This document shows positions 15,935-25,413 of a stretch of 64,000 bases of DNA, one piece after another. The notes under the pieces were generated by a model. The model saw nothing but the letters and a program-made list of their open reading frames with translations, was not told the origin of the DNA and did not search any database. Both the position numbers and the translations under genes were made by a program. This DNA is from DATFTF01 sp963825175 (lineage in GTDB: Bacteria; Acidobacteriota; Thermoanaerobaculia; UBA5066; Gp7-AA6). Where the stretch lies: assembly GCA_963825175.1 (NCBI GenBank), contig CAWGSA010000002.1, positions 1,612,001 through 1,676,000 of the forward strand, in the 5' to 3' direction. The first letter of the stretch is position 1. Each line of letters begins with the position of its first letter.

Positions 15935-16420
15935 CTACACGTCCTCGTCCGCCGTCGGGCCGTACAGGGGCGGCACTGGCACGTCGAGGAGGCGCAGATA
16001 GACGGCGAGCTGCGCCCGGTGGTGGATCAGGTGGTTCATGAGAACGCGGCGCAAGAGGACGGTCTTGGGAAAGGCGAACCGCTCGCGGCCCTCGTGGAAG
16101 ACCGCGAGCTTGCCCTGGAGGTCCGCATCGGTCTTGCCGGCGATCCCTTCGCGGCCCTGTCGCACGTTCGCGTCGAAGCGCGCCAGAAAGTCCGCGGCGG
16201 CTCTCAGCGGCGGGACTTCTTCGCTGCCCGCCTGGAAGGTGTCGTGGGCGATGCGCATGCCCCAGCGAGGCAGCTCCGCGACGTGGCCGGCGAGCTGACC
16301 GAGGCTGCGCGACTTCGGGTGCGGCTTCCAGTCCAGCCGGTCGGCGGGCAGCCGCTCGAGGAGCTTGCGCGTCGCCGCCATCTCCATGTCGAACTCGGGG
16401 AGAAAAGTGTCGACAAACAT
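15935..16420 (-). CDS. DinB-family (DUF664-like) metal-binding protein
   Basis: A 161-residue four-helix protein of the DinB/YfiT superfamily. The metal-binding His triad is suggested by LAGHVAELP and the C-terminal MNHLIHHRAQL. Members include thiol-dependent transferases that use bacillithiol or mycothiol, and stress proteins; the exact reaction is not readable. TAGCCT ends 6 bases upstream of the ATG (16427-16432), again a leaderless pattern. It is inserted between ftsH and folP, genes that are adjacent in many bacteria. Confidence 0.85.
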   Translation of the reverse strand: MFVDTFLPEFDMEMAATRKLLERLPADRLDWKPHPKSRSLGQLAGHVAELPRWGMRIAHDTFQAGSEEVPPLRAAADFLARFDANVRQGREGIAGKTDADLQGKLAVFHEGRERFAFPKTVLLRRVLMNHLIHHRAQLAVYLRLLDVPVPPLYGPTADEDV

Positions 16421-16530
16421 CGCGCGAGGCTATCAGACGAGGTCAGCGCGAATCGAAATCGTGGCTGTAACCTGTCGAGTCCTCAGTCCTCAGTCGAAAT
16501 CGATCTCGGTGAGCCGGAATCGCTCTGCAG

Positions 16531-16670
16531 CTCGCGGCGCGACCAAGTTTCGCGGACTGGATCCGCGAAACGACTCGCGCCGCGGGAGCCGGAGCGGAGC
16601 TCTCGGGATCAGGACCGCGGTCGAGCCCGCATCCGGGCGAGCCGCGGTCCGGTGCCCGCGTCAGCGGGCA
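16531..16670. terminator. three consecutive strong hairpins between ftsH and dinB
   Basis: Downstream of ftsH on the minus strand lie three hairpins. First, 16531-16586 is a long two-part stem: GCGGCGCGA (16534-16542) with TCGCGCCGC (16575-16583), enclosing GTTTCGCGGA (16547-16556) with TCCGCGAAAC (16562-16571). Second, GGACCGCGG (16612-16620) pairs with CCGCGGTCC (16642-16650), with an inner GCCCG/CGGGC stem. Third, TGCCCGC/GCGGGCA pairs at 16653-16670. No U-tract follows, so this is either Rho-assisted termination/mRNA stabilisation or a structured RNA. The rest of the 278-base spacer shows nothing else but a CAGTCCT word repeat near 16480. Confidence 0.5.
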
Positions 16671-16698
16671 GATCCCCAAGCGCAGCTCCGGCGACGGT

Positions 16699-18609
<1,911 letters not shown>

Positions 18610-18666
18610 GAAAGACTCCTTCCCCGGTCCCCGGGAACGTCCATCTTAACGGACAGTCGGCCGGGA

Positions 18667-19209
18667 TTATTGCCCCGCGGCAGCCCCGCCGGAAGGTCCC
18701 GCAATCTCCGCGATGTAGGGGAGTTGCGCGTACTTGCCCTGGTACTCCATGCCGTATCCGGCGAAATGTCCCCGGGGCACGGCGAAGAGCGAGTAGTCCA
18801 CGACCACGTCGGTCGTCCGCTGATCGGTCCGATCGACGATCGCCGCCAGGCGCACCTGGGAAGCGCCCTGCGATCGCAGGTGGGTGATCAGGTAGCTCTC
18901 GATGACGCCGGTCGAGACGACGTCCTTCACCAGGAGCGCCGGCCGGCCGGCGATGTTGAAGTCGGTCCGGAAATCGATCTGGAGAACCTGATCGGATCCC
19001 TCCGCCCGGCGCACGCTGATGTACTCGCAGGCGATGGGGATGGACATCTGGCGGGCGAGATCGGCGAGGAAGAACGAGGCTCCCTTCAGGATCGAGACCA
19101 GAACCAGGTCGCCGCCGGGGAACTCGCGGCCAAGCTGCGAGGCCACCTCCGAGACGCGCTGGGCGATTCGGTCGGCCTCGAAGCGGCGCTCGAGATGTTC
19201 TTGGGTCAT
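18667..19209 (-). CDS. hpt: hypoxanthine phosphoribosyltransferase-like
   Basis: A 180-residue type I phosphoribosyltransferase for purine salvage, recognised by length, the LVSILKGASFFLADL substrate loop, YISVRRAEGSDQ and its place between tilS and ftsH. The PRPP motif is unusual: it reads LLVKDVVSTG, where family members normally have V(E/D)D(I/V)(I/V)DTG. The first acidic residue is Lys and the second Asp is Ser. Activity or PRPP affinity could therefore be altered. The following residues (VDRTDQRT...VDYSLFAVP) are otherwise family-like. Confidence 0.88.
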   Translation of the reverse strand: MTQEHLERRFEADRIAQRVSEVASQLGREFPGGDLVLVSILKGASFFLADLARQMSIPIACEYISVRRAEGSDQVLQIDFRTDFNIAGRPALLVKDVVSTGVIESYLITHLRSQGASQVRLAAIVDRTDQRTTDVVVDYSLFAVPRGHFAGYGMEYQGKYAQLPYIAEIAGPSGGAAAGQ

Positions 19210-19275
19210 GGGCGCAGGAGTTGCCTCAATGGTAAACGGAAAACGTGAAACGGGATACGGGAAACGTGTCGGACA

Positions 19276-20277
19276 TCACGCCGGCCGCTGATTCGCGCTC
19301 GCGGCTTCGACCCTCAGGATGGGTCCCCGCCGCTCGAAGCGGATGCGACGGCCGGCCTCGAACCGGAAATCCCGCCCGGCGTGCAGGCGCGACACGATCT
19401 GTTCCCGCTCGCGGCCAGTCATGGGCGCGCGGCCGGGCCGGGCAAAGGGTCTCGCCACCTCCTCCAGGGCATGTCGCAGGAGGTCCGGAGAGCAGGCCGC
19501 GAGCCATCGGGCATCGGCCAGGACTGAGCCGGACGCGACGGAGAGACGCGGGCGGACGCGTTCTTCGTACTCTCGGTCGATCCGCTCGCGATCCCGATCG
19601 AGCTGCTCGATCCGGCCTTCCAGGGCTTCGACGGCGCGTTCCCCGTGGGCCGCCCGAAGAGCGGCCAGCTCGCGGCGGACGCGGTTGCGCGCGAGACGCA
19701 AGTTCCCGTTGGTGGCGTCTCGGCGGAACGAGGCGCCGCGGTCCTTCAGGAAACGCAGGATTTCCTGGCGCGATACGGCCAGCAGCGGACGGACGACCCC
19801 GTCTTCGCGGCGGGCCCTGGGGCCGGCCAGGCCCGACAAACCGGCGCGCCGCTCCAGGGCCAGCAGAAACGACTCGACGCGGTCGTCCCGCTGATGAGCG
19901 GTGGCGATCAGCGTGGCCCCCGCCTCGCTCGCCATCTCGGCCAGGGCCTCGTAGCGCACGTGGCGAGCGGCGGCCTCGGGCGAGAGGCGCAGTCGGCGGG
20001 CGTTCTCCCGCGCGTCGCGCCGGCGCGAGAAGAAGGGGAGGTCGAGGCGGCGGGCGTGCTCCTTCACGAAGGCCAGGTCCCGATCGGCTTCGCGGCCGCG
20101 CCAGCCGTGATGCACATGCCCGACGCTGATTCTCCAACGGGCCTTGCTTGCCAGATGAGCCGCGCCCTCCAGGAGCGCCATCGAGTCGGCGCCGCCGGAG
20201 ACGGCGAGGAGAATCGACGAGCCGGGCGGCAGCAGGCCGGTCCGGGCCGCGGACTCCAGGGCCGTCAGCGGATCCAT
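19276..20277 (-). CDS. tilS: tRNA(Ile)-lysidine synthase
   Basis: A 333-residue PP-loop ATPase that makes lysidine at the wobble base of tRNA-Ile(CAU), so that it reads AUA. The PP-loop is SGGADS (27-32), with VGHVHHGWRG, TAHQRDDRVE and RPLLAVSRQEI downstream. The ATG at 20277 is chosen because TACCAT ends 6 bases upstream and the PP-loop is then at the normal distance. The C-terminal domain is short. Downstream a 66-base spacer of ACGGGAAACG words separates it from hpt. Confidence 0.93.
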   Translation of the reverse strand: MDPLTALESAARTGLLPPGSSILLAVSGGADSMALLEGAAHLASKARWRISVGHVHHGWRGREADRDLAFVKEHARRLDLPFFSRRRDARENARRLRLSPEAAARHVRYEALAEMASEAGATLIATAHQRDDRVESFLLALERRAGLSGLAGPRARREDGVVRPLLAVSRQEILRFLKDRGASFRRDATNGNLRLARNRVRRELAALRAAHGERAVEALEGRIEQLDRDRERIDREYEERVRPRLSVASGSVLADARWLAACSPDLLRHALEEVARPFARPGRAPMTGREREQIVSRLHAGRDFRFEAGRRIRFERRGPILRVEAASANQRPA

Positions 20278-20283
20278 GCGTCT

Positions 20284-20289
20284 ATGGTA
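20284..20289 (-). promoter_or_regulatory. putative -10 box of tilS
   Basis: TACCAT on the minus strand ends 6 bases before the tilS ATG, with no ribosome binding site in between. It repeats the spacing seen upstream of folP, dinB, the dCMP deaminase, the hemerythrin and the small Cys protein. Confidence 0.45.
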
Positions 20290-20433
20290 ACGGTTGCCGG
20301 TCGCGGCGGCCGCCGGATCGGAGCCCCGGGGGTCGGACCGACCGGTTGAGGCGGTAAACGGGTTTTTCTCCCTTCGGGGAACGGCCCAGTTTGGTATTCT
20401 CTCGCGCGATTCTTTTCCAGAAAGGACTTCCAG

Positions 20434-22404
20434 ATGCGACGGAGTTGGACGAACCGGTGTACCGGCAGGTCGGCGCGTTCGCCTCTGGCGGGTCTTTCCG
20501 CGGTTTGCGTCGCGGCCCTCCTGGCGCTTCTCGTTTCGTCGCCGGCCGTCGCCAGCCACACCAATCCCCGGTTCGTGGGGGGGCCCGGGCAGCCGCCCCT
20601 CCGTCACGGCCTGTTCGCTCCTCCCGGCGCCAACCTCACCTACTTCGGCGGGCCCGTCATCTCTAACGTCCGGATCGTGATGGTCCTCTACGGTTCCGGC
20701 ACCTACCTCCCGCAGGTCGCGCTGACGACGACGCCCAACATGGCCACTTTCTACGCCGGCGTCACGAACAGCCCGTACATGGACTGGTTGAACGAGTACA
20801 ACACGCCCACCCAGAACATCGGACGGGGCACGTATCACGGGATGGTGCAGATCACTCCGTCGCCTGCCCGTAACGGATCGACGATCGACGACTCGCAGAT
20901 CCAGGCGGAGCTCGTGGCCCAGATCACCGCCGGGCTGCTGCCGCCTCCGGACGCCAACACCCTGTACATGATTCACTTTCCCAACGGGAAGACGATCACG
21001 CAAGGCGGCGTCGCTTCGTGCCAGGCGGGAGGGTTCTGCGCCTACCACGGAACAATCAGCCATAGCGGCAGCGACATCTACTATGGCGTCCTTCCCGACA
21101 TGGAGACCGGGTCCGGCTGCGACGCGGGTTGCGGGAACGCCGTGACGACGTTTCAGAACCAGACGTCGGTCGCGTCCCACGAAATGATCGAGGCGGTGAC
21201 CGACCCCGCGGTCGGCCTGGCCACGGTCTTCGGGCCGCCCCTGGCCTGGTACGACACCAACTACGGCGAGATCGGCGACATCTGCAATGCGCAGCAGAGC
21301 ACTGTGGTGGGAGCGGACGGTGTCACGTACACCGTGCAGCAGCAGTTCTCCGATCTCGCGACCAACTGCATCGTCTTTCGCAAGAACACCAACGATTTCT
21401 CGGTCTCTCTCTCGCCGGCCACGCAGTCGGTGAACAGCGGCTCATCGGTCGCTTTCACGGTCACGACGGCGCTGACCAACGGAAGTGTTCCGTCGATCAA
21501 CCTGTCCGTCAGCGGCCTTCCCACGGGCGTGACCGGCTCCTTCGATCAGTCCACGCTCGCTGCCGGCGGGAGCACCCTTCTCCACCTGACCGCTGCCGGC
21601 GGCGCAGCGGCCGCCGACCAGGAGTTCGCGGTGACCGGCTCGGCTTCCGCCGGAACGCACACCGCGAGCTCGGGCCTCGTCGTGGTCTTCGTTGCGGCCA
21701 CGGCGACGCCGACCCGAACGCCGACGCCGACGGCGACTCCCGTGACGCCCACGGCGACCTCGACGCCCACTCGGACGCCGACGCTGACGCCGCTCCTGAC
21801 CTCGACGCAGACCCTGACCCCGACCCTGACCCCGACGCCGACCGCGACGCCGACTTTCACGCCGACACCGACCCTGACGGCGACGCAGACCTTCACGGCG
21901 ACCCCGACACAGACTTTCACGGCGACGCCGACCTTCACGCCGACACCGATCCCGACATTCACGCCGACACTGACACCCACACCGACCCCGACGGCACTGG
22001 TCGCACCGTCCCCGACACCCACTCCGCCGGGAGACCGTTACTTCACGGTACTGCCGTGCCGGGTCCTGGACACCCGGGCCCCCGACGGCCCCTACGGAGG
22101 ACCGGCGCTCGCGGCCAACTCGGACCGTTCCTTCGTCATCGCCGGCCAGTGCGGGATCCCTCCGACCGCCCACGCCATTTCCGTCAACATTGCGGTCACG
22201 CAGCCGACGGGAGGAGGAAACCTGCGGCTCTATCCAGGGGGCCTGCCGCTGCCGGTGGTGGCTTCCATCAACTACTCGGCCGGTCAGACACGCTCGAACA
22301 ACGCGATCGTGACCCTCGGCGCGTCGGGAGACATCACGGTGCACTGCGCGCAGGGGTCGGGAACGGTCCAGCTGATCGTCGATACGAACGGGTACTTTCA
22401 GTAG
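20434..22404 (+). CDS. secreted PHI-1/EXORDIUM-like protein with Thr/Pro linker and C-terminal surface domain
   Basis: A 656-residue exported protein. A signal peptide (to about residue 40, ending SSPAVA) precedes a domain with SHEMIEAVTDP (HExxE, 249-253) and YGEIGDIC, the paired motif of phosphate-induced protein 1/EXORDIUM relatives. Residues 320-425 look like an Ig-like domain. About 110 residues of TPTATPT repeats form a linker, and the tail (FTVLPCRVLDTR...VDTNGYF) is a beta-rich domain common on secreted proteins of Acidobacteriota and deltaproteobacteria. GAAAGGA lies before the ATG and TATTCT about 35 bases upstream. The function is unproven; HExxE suggests metal binding. Confidence 0.8.
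   Translation: MRRSWTNRCTGRSARSPLAGLSAVCVAALLALLVSSPAVASHTNPRFVGGPGQPPLRHGLFAPPGANLTYFGGPVISNVRIVMVLYGSGTYLPQVALTTTPNMATFYAGVTNSPYMDWLNEYNTPTQNIGRGTYHGMVQITPSPARNGSTIDDSQIQAELVAQITAGLLPPPDANTLYMIHFPNGKTITQGGVASCQAGGFCAYHGTISHSGSDIYYGVLPDMETGSGCDAGCGNAVTTFQNQTSVASHEMIEAVTDPAVGLATVFGPPLAWYDTNYGEIGDICNAQQSTVVGADGVTYTVQQQFSDLATNCIVFRKNTNDFSVSLSPATQSVNSGSSVAFTVTTALTNGSVPSINLSVSGLPTGVTGSFDQSTLAAGGSTLLHLTAAGGAAAADQEFAVTGSASAGTHTASSGLVVVFVAATATPTRTPTPTATPVTPTATSTPTRTPTLTPLLTSTQTLTPTLTPTPTATPTFTPTPTLTATQTFTATPTQTFTATPTFTPTPIPTFTPTLTPTPTPTALVAPSPTPTPPGDRYFTVLPCRVLDTRAPDGPYGGPALAANSDRSFVIAGQCGIPPTAHAISVNIAVTQPTGGGNLRLYPGGLPLPVVASINYSAGQTRSNNAIVTLGASGDITVHCAQGSGTVQLIVDTNGYFQ
21700..22030 (+). repeat. imperfect ACNCCGAC-type repeat coding for the Thr/Pro linker
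   Basis: About 330 bases of the secreted-protein gene consist of degenerate 6-12-base units rich in ACGCCGAC and ACCCCGAC, read as alternating Thr-Pro with occasional Ala, Phe, Leu and Gln. Such tracts lengthen and shorten by slippage. The reverse strand is open as a Val-Gly repeat, which is an artefact of the same composition. Confidence 0.8.
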
Positions 22405-22462
22405 ACGCCGCAGGTGATCGCGGGGGGTCTGCGCGAAACGAAGCCGCGGGAAGAGCCATGCG

Positions 22463-22678
22463 ATGGACCATTCGCGGTTGGCGGTAGCCAGCGACCCGCG
22501 GAGCGCCCGAGCGATCGCGGATCTACTCGCCGACGGACCAAAAAGCAGCGATGAGCTGGCTCGGGTCACCGGAAGTCACGCGCGTGCTCTGCACCGCGTC
22601 TTGAGGACCCTCGTCGGAGCGGGCGTCTTCGCCCAAGTTTGTTCAAGGGCAACACGGCGTACACTGGCCGGTCGGTAG
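22463..22678 (+). pseudogene. truncated O-methyltransferase N-terminal (dimerisation) fragment
   Basis: The 71-codon frame contains AIADLLADGPKSSDELARVTG and RALHRVLRTLVGAGVF, the winged-helix dimerisation region that begins hydroxyneurosporene/acetylserotonin-type O-methyltransferases. After GVFAQ the match stops and the frame ends in unrelated sequence (CSRATRRTLAGR). No SAM-binding domain is present, so this is a relic of a gene about 330 codons long. It lies between the secreted-protein gene and tRNA-Met, a position compatible with an old insertion or deletion next to a tRNA. Confidence 0.6.
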
Positions 22679-22785
22679 CGTTCAGTCAACCTGCCGCGGT
22701 GGGGGAGAGCGTCGCGGCGTTTCCTGACCGAACGGGCCACGCTGCGCACACGCGTCCCGAAAAGCCTGCAGTTTTCCAGGAAATT

Positions 22786-22862
22786 TGGTGGCGGTGCAGG
22801 GATTTGAACCCCGGACACAGCGGATATGAGCCGCTTGCTCTGACCAACTGAGCTACACCGCC
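22786..22862 (-). tRNA. tRNA-Met (CAU)
   Basis: The minus strand folds into a full cloverleaf: acceptor GGCGGTG/CACCGCC, D arm GCTC-AGTTGGTCA-GAGC, anticodon stem AGCGG/CCGCT with loop CTCATAT (anticodon CAT), T arm with TTCAAAT, discriminator A and an encoded CCA. The CAT anticodon fits elongator Met or the tilS-modified tRNA-Ile2; the sequence alone does not decide. It lacks the initiator-type acceptor mismatch. Confidence 0.95.
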
Positions 22863-23039
22863 AGCGCGCGAGCCAGCGATGCTACGGACGTTTCGAGTGG
22901 CCGTCAAGCGCTCTGAGGAGGAACGCGTCCCCTCTCTTCTCTCTTCTCCCCCCGTCCCCCCGTTCCCCCGTCTGACTTCTCTTCGCCTCATCCCCGCGTC
23001 CCCGCGTCTGGCTCTTCCCGCGTCCCCTATACTGACCGC
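22863..23039. repeat. word-repeat spacer (CCCCCGT / CCCCGCGT units)
   Basis: Between tRNA-Met and the small Cys protein, TCTCTTCTC, CCCCCGTCC and CCCCGCGT words recur from about 22929 to 23025. The units match those inside glmM and in the spacers at 46.7 and 62.1 kb. The end of the spacer holds TATACT (23028-23033), the likely -10 box of the next gene. Confidence 0.6.
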
Positions 23040-23261
23040 ATGCCCGGTCTGGCGGATACCTGCGGCGTCTGCTCGATGGCGTTTCCGTACAGCCTGCCGC
23101 GGTGCGGGTTCTGCCGCAAGCCCGTCTGCGCCGACTGCGGGACTCGCATCGGAGGCGCGGTTTTCTGCGGCCGGACCTGCTCGCACTCTTTCTTCTACGG
23201 GGCGGAGGAAGACATCGAGGAGGAGAGCTCGGTCCCCGGCGCCGACCCGGAAGACGAATGA
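23040..23261 (+). CDS. small Cys-rich (zinc-ribbon-like) protein
   Basis: A 73-residue protein with nine cysteines, grouped as CGVC, CGFC, CADC and CGRTC in residues 9-47, followed by an acidic tail. The layout suggests two zinc-binding knuckles; no named family is recognised. TATACT ends 6 bases before the ATG and no Shine-Dalgarno sequence is present. Its stop overlaps the ATG of the ClC channel gene (ATGA), so the two are translationally coupled and it may serve that channel. Confidence 0.7.
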   Translation: MPGLADTCGVCSMAFPYSLPRCGFCRKPVCADCGTRIGGAVFCGRTCSHSFFYGAEEDIEEESSVPGADPEDE

Positions 23262-25309
23262 GCTCTCCCGAGCCGCCGGAGCCATCCCGCCCATCCCGTT
23301 TCGGCCGTTTCTTCTGGAGAGATCCCAACACCCAGTTTCTGCTCCTGGCCGCAGCCGCGGGCGTCCTCGGCGCGTTGGGCGCCGTGGTCTTTCGCGCGTT
23401 GACCACACGCCTGACGCACGTCTGGCTCGGCGCGGACGATCTGGTCAACGGCGCGGAATCCCTGCCGCCTCTGCTGCGCGTCTTCGTGCCCGCGGTCGGA
23501 GGACTGGCCGGCGGGTTCCTCATCCAGTGGCTGATCGCGGAAAAGGGAACGCACGGAATCTCCGAGATCATCGAGGTGGTCACGCTCGCGCGGCGTCCTG
23601 TGCGCATGCGGCCTTCGATCGGCAGGGTCGTCTCGTCGATGGCCGTCATCTCGACCGGCGGCTCGGAGGGCCGCGAGGGGCCGATCATCCAGATCGGAGC
23701 CGCGCTGGCGTCCTCACTCTCGCGCCGGCTGAAGGTCTCGCCGGAGAGGGTCCGGATCCTGACGGCGTGCGGAATGGCCGCCGGCATCGCCGGCGCGTAC
23801 AACACGCCGATCGCGGCGACGCTCTTCGTGCTGGAGGTGGTGGTCGGATCGTTTTCCATGACCCTCTTCGGGCCGGCCGTCGTCTCCGCCGTCATCTCCA
23901 CGATCGTGGTGCGGGCCTTCCTCGGCGACGAGCCCGTCTACCACGTGGCCCCGTTTCGCGTTCAGTCGCTGGTGGAGCTCCTGGCTTTCGCCGCGATCGG
24001 CGTCGCCGCGGGACCGAGCGCGGCCCTCTTCACGCGGACGCTGCGCGCGTCCAAGAAGCTCTTCGCCTCGATCAAGCTCTCGTATCCGGCCAAGATGGCC
24101 ATCGGCGGCGCCATCGTCGGGATCCTCGGGATCGCGCTCCCGGAAGTGTGGGGCAACGGCTTCGAGGCCAACAACCGCATTCTCCGCGGGAATCCGACGC
24201 TGCTTTTCCTGGTGCTCCTTTTCATCGGCAAGATCCTGGCGACGGCGTCGACCATCGGATCGGGCGGCGTGGGCGGGGTCTTTACGCCGACGCTCCTGAT
24301 CGGGGCCACGGTCGGAGGCGCCGTGGCGCAGATCTTCCACCTCGCGCTGCCGGCCATCGATGCACCGGTCGGGGGGTATGCCCTCCTGGGCATGGGAGGG
24401 CTGATGGCTGCGGTCACGAGGGCGCCGCTGCTCGCGACGATCATGATCTTCGAGCTGACGCAGAACACCGCGGTGCTCCTGCCGATGATGGTGGTGTCCG
24501 TTCTGGCGGTCGTCTCGGCGCGCGCGTTCGAGAAGGACTCGATCTACGTGCAGGGCCTGCGCTCGGCGGGAGTGGTCTGGGAGAAGACTCCCGAGGCGAC
24601 GATGCTGTCGTCCCTGAAGGTGGCCGACATCATGCGCGACGACGTCAAGCTCGTGTCCCGGACCACGCCTCTTCCCGAGATCCTGAAGACGTTTCTCCGG
24701 ACGCGGGCGCTTTACCTCTACGTGGGCGACGAGGAAGGGAGGCTTCTCGGTGTGATCGATCTCCACGACGTCAAGGAGATCTTCGCGGACCAGGACACCA
24801 GTTCCGTGGTCATCGCCGAGGATCTCGTCTCCGACATCCCGTTCGTGACGCCCTCGGAGCCGCTGACCAGCGTCAACGAGAAGCTGTGGTTCCGCGACCT
24901 GGGACAGCTTCCGGTCGTCGACTCTCCGGAGACGCGCCGCTTCCTCGGCATCGTCACGCGGCGCGACCTGCTGGGCGCGTTCGACCGCGAAGTGCTCCAG
25001 CACAACCGTCTCCTGGCGCGGGTCCGAAGGTTCGGCCAGGAAGAGGGCGACGTCGACTACTTCGAGCTTCCGGAGAAGCACGTTCTGGTCGAGGTCCCCT
25101 TGCCGCGCTGGATCGAGGGCCGCACCGTGGGGGAGTCAGGATTGCGCAACCGCTACGGCGTCTCCGTCCTGGCGGTCAAACGGTGGACGCGGGAAGGCGT
25201 CCAGCGCCGGTTCGTGCCCGGCCCGGAGGACCGCCTGGAGCCGGGCGACGTCTTGATCGTGCTCGGAACCGACGAGGCGCTGGAGAAGCTCAAGCGGGAG
25301 GCGGTGTGA
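23258..25309 (+). CDS. ClC-family chloride channel/antiporter with CBS pair and TrkA-C-like domain
   Basis: A 683-residue membrane transporter. The ClC core covers about residues 25-430, with the selectivity motif GGSEGREGPIIQ (including the gating Glu), and GSGGVGGVFTPTLLIG. Two CBS domains follow (about 445-590, VADIMRDDVKLVSRTTPL and LVSDIPFVTPSEPL), which in relatives bind adenine nucleotides. The last 90 residues (VEVPLPRWIEGRTVGESGL...LEPGDVLIVLG) resemble a TrkA-C/RCK-C domain. Channel versus H+/Cl- antiporter is unresolved: the GREGP Glu is present but a proton Glu was not assigned. Coupled to the small Cys protein. Confidence 0.93.
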   Translation: MSSPEPPEPSRPSRFGRFFWRDPNTQFLLLAAAAGVLGALGAVVFRALTTRLTHVWLGADDLVNGAESLPPLLRVFVPAVGGLAGGFLIQWLIAEKGTHGISEIIEVVTLARRPVRMRPSIGRVVSSMAVISTGGSEGREGPIIQIGAALASSLSRRLKVSPERVRILTACGMAAGIAGAYNTPIAATLFVLEVVVGSFSMTLFGPAVVSAVISTIVVRAFLGDEPVYHVAPFRVQSLVELLAFAAIGVAAGPSAALFTRTLRASKKLFASIKLSYPAKMAIGGAIVGILGIALPEVWGNGFEANNRILRGNPTLLFLVLLFIGKILATASTIGSGGVGGVFTPTLLIGATVGGAVAQIFHLALPAIDAPVGGYALLGMGGLMAAVTRAPLLATIMIFELTQNTAVLLPMMVVSVLAVVSARAFEKDSIYVQGLRSAGVVWEKTPEATMLSSLKVADIMRDDVKLVSRTTPLPEILKTFLRTRALYLYVGDEEGRLLGVIDLHDVKEIFADQDTSSVVIAEDLVSDIPFVTPSEPLTSVNEKLWFRDLGQLPVVDSPETRRFLGIVTRRDLLGAFDREVLQHNRLLARVRRFGQEEGDVDYFELPEKHVLVEVPLPRWIEGRTVGESGLRNRYGVSVLAVKRWTREGVQRRFVPGPEDRLEPGDVLIVLGTDEALEKLKREAV

Positions 25310-25413
25310 TTCGGGCCCGTTCGGTGCGCCGCCGTCCGACGTTCGCTCGGGACGCCGCCTCGGAATCACCCGGTCCCGGTGCTATCCTCTTGCGGCCGGC
25401 ATAAAAAGTCTCC

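Noticed and set aside
21700..22030. CRISPR-like or antisense Val-Gly repeat gene
   Set aside because: Units are 6-12 bases with no spacers, and the sense strand is a coding Thr/Pro linker. The antisense frame is a composition artefact.
22686..23408. Minus-strand frame of 240 codons over tRNA-Met and the ClC start
   Set aside because: It reads through the tRNA and antisense to the small Cys protein and the channel; the translation is typical tRNA-overlap noise.
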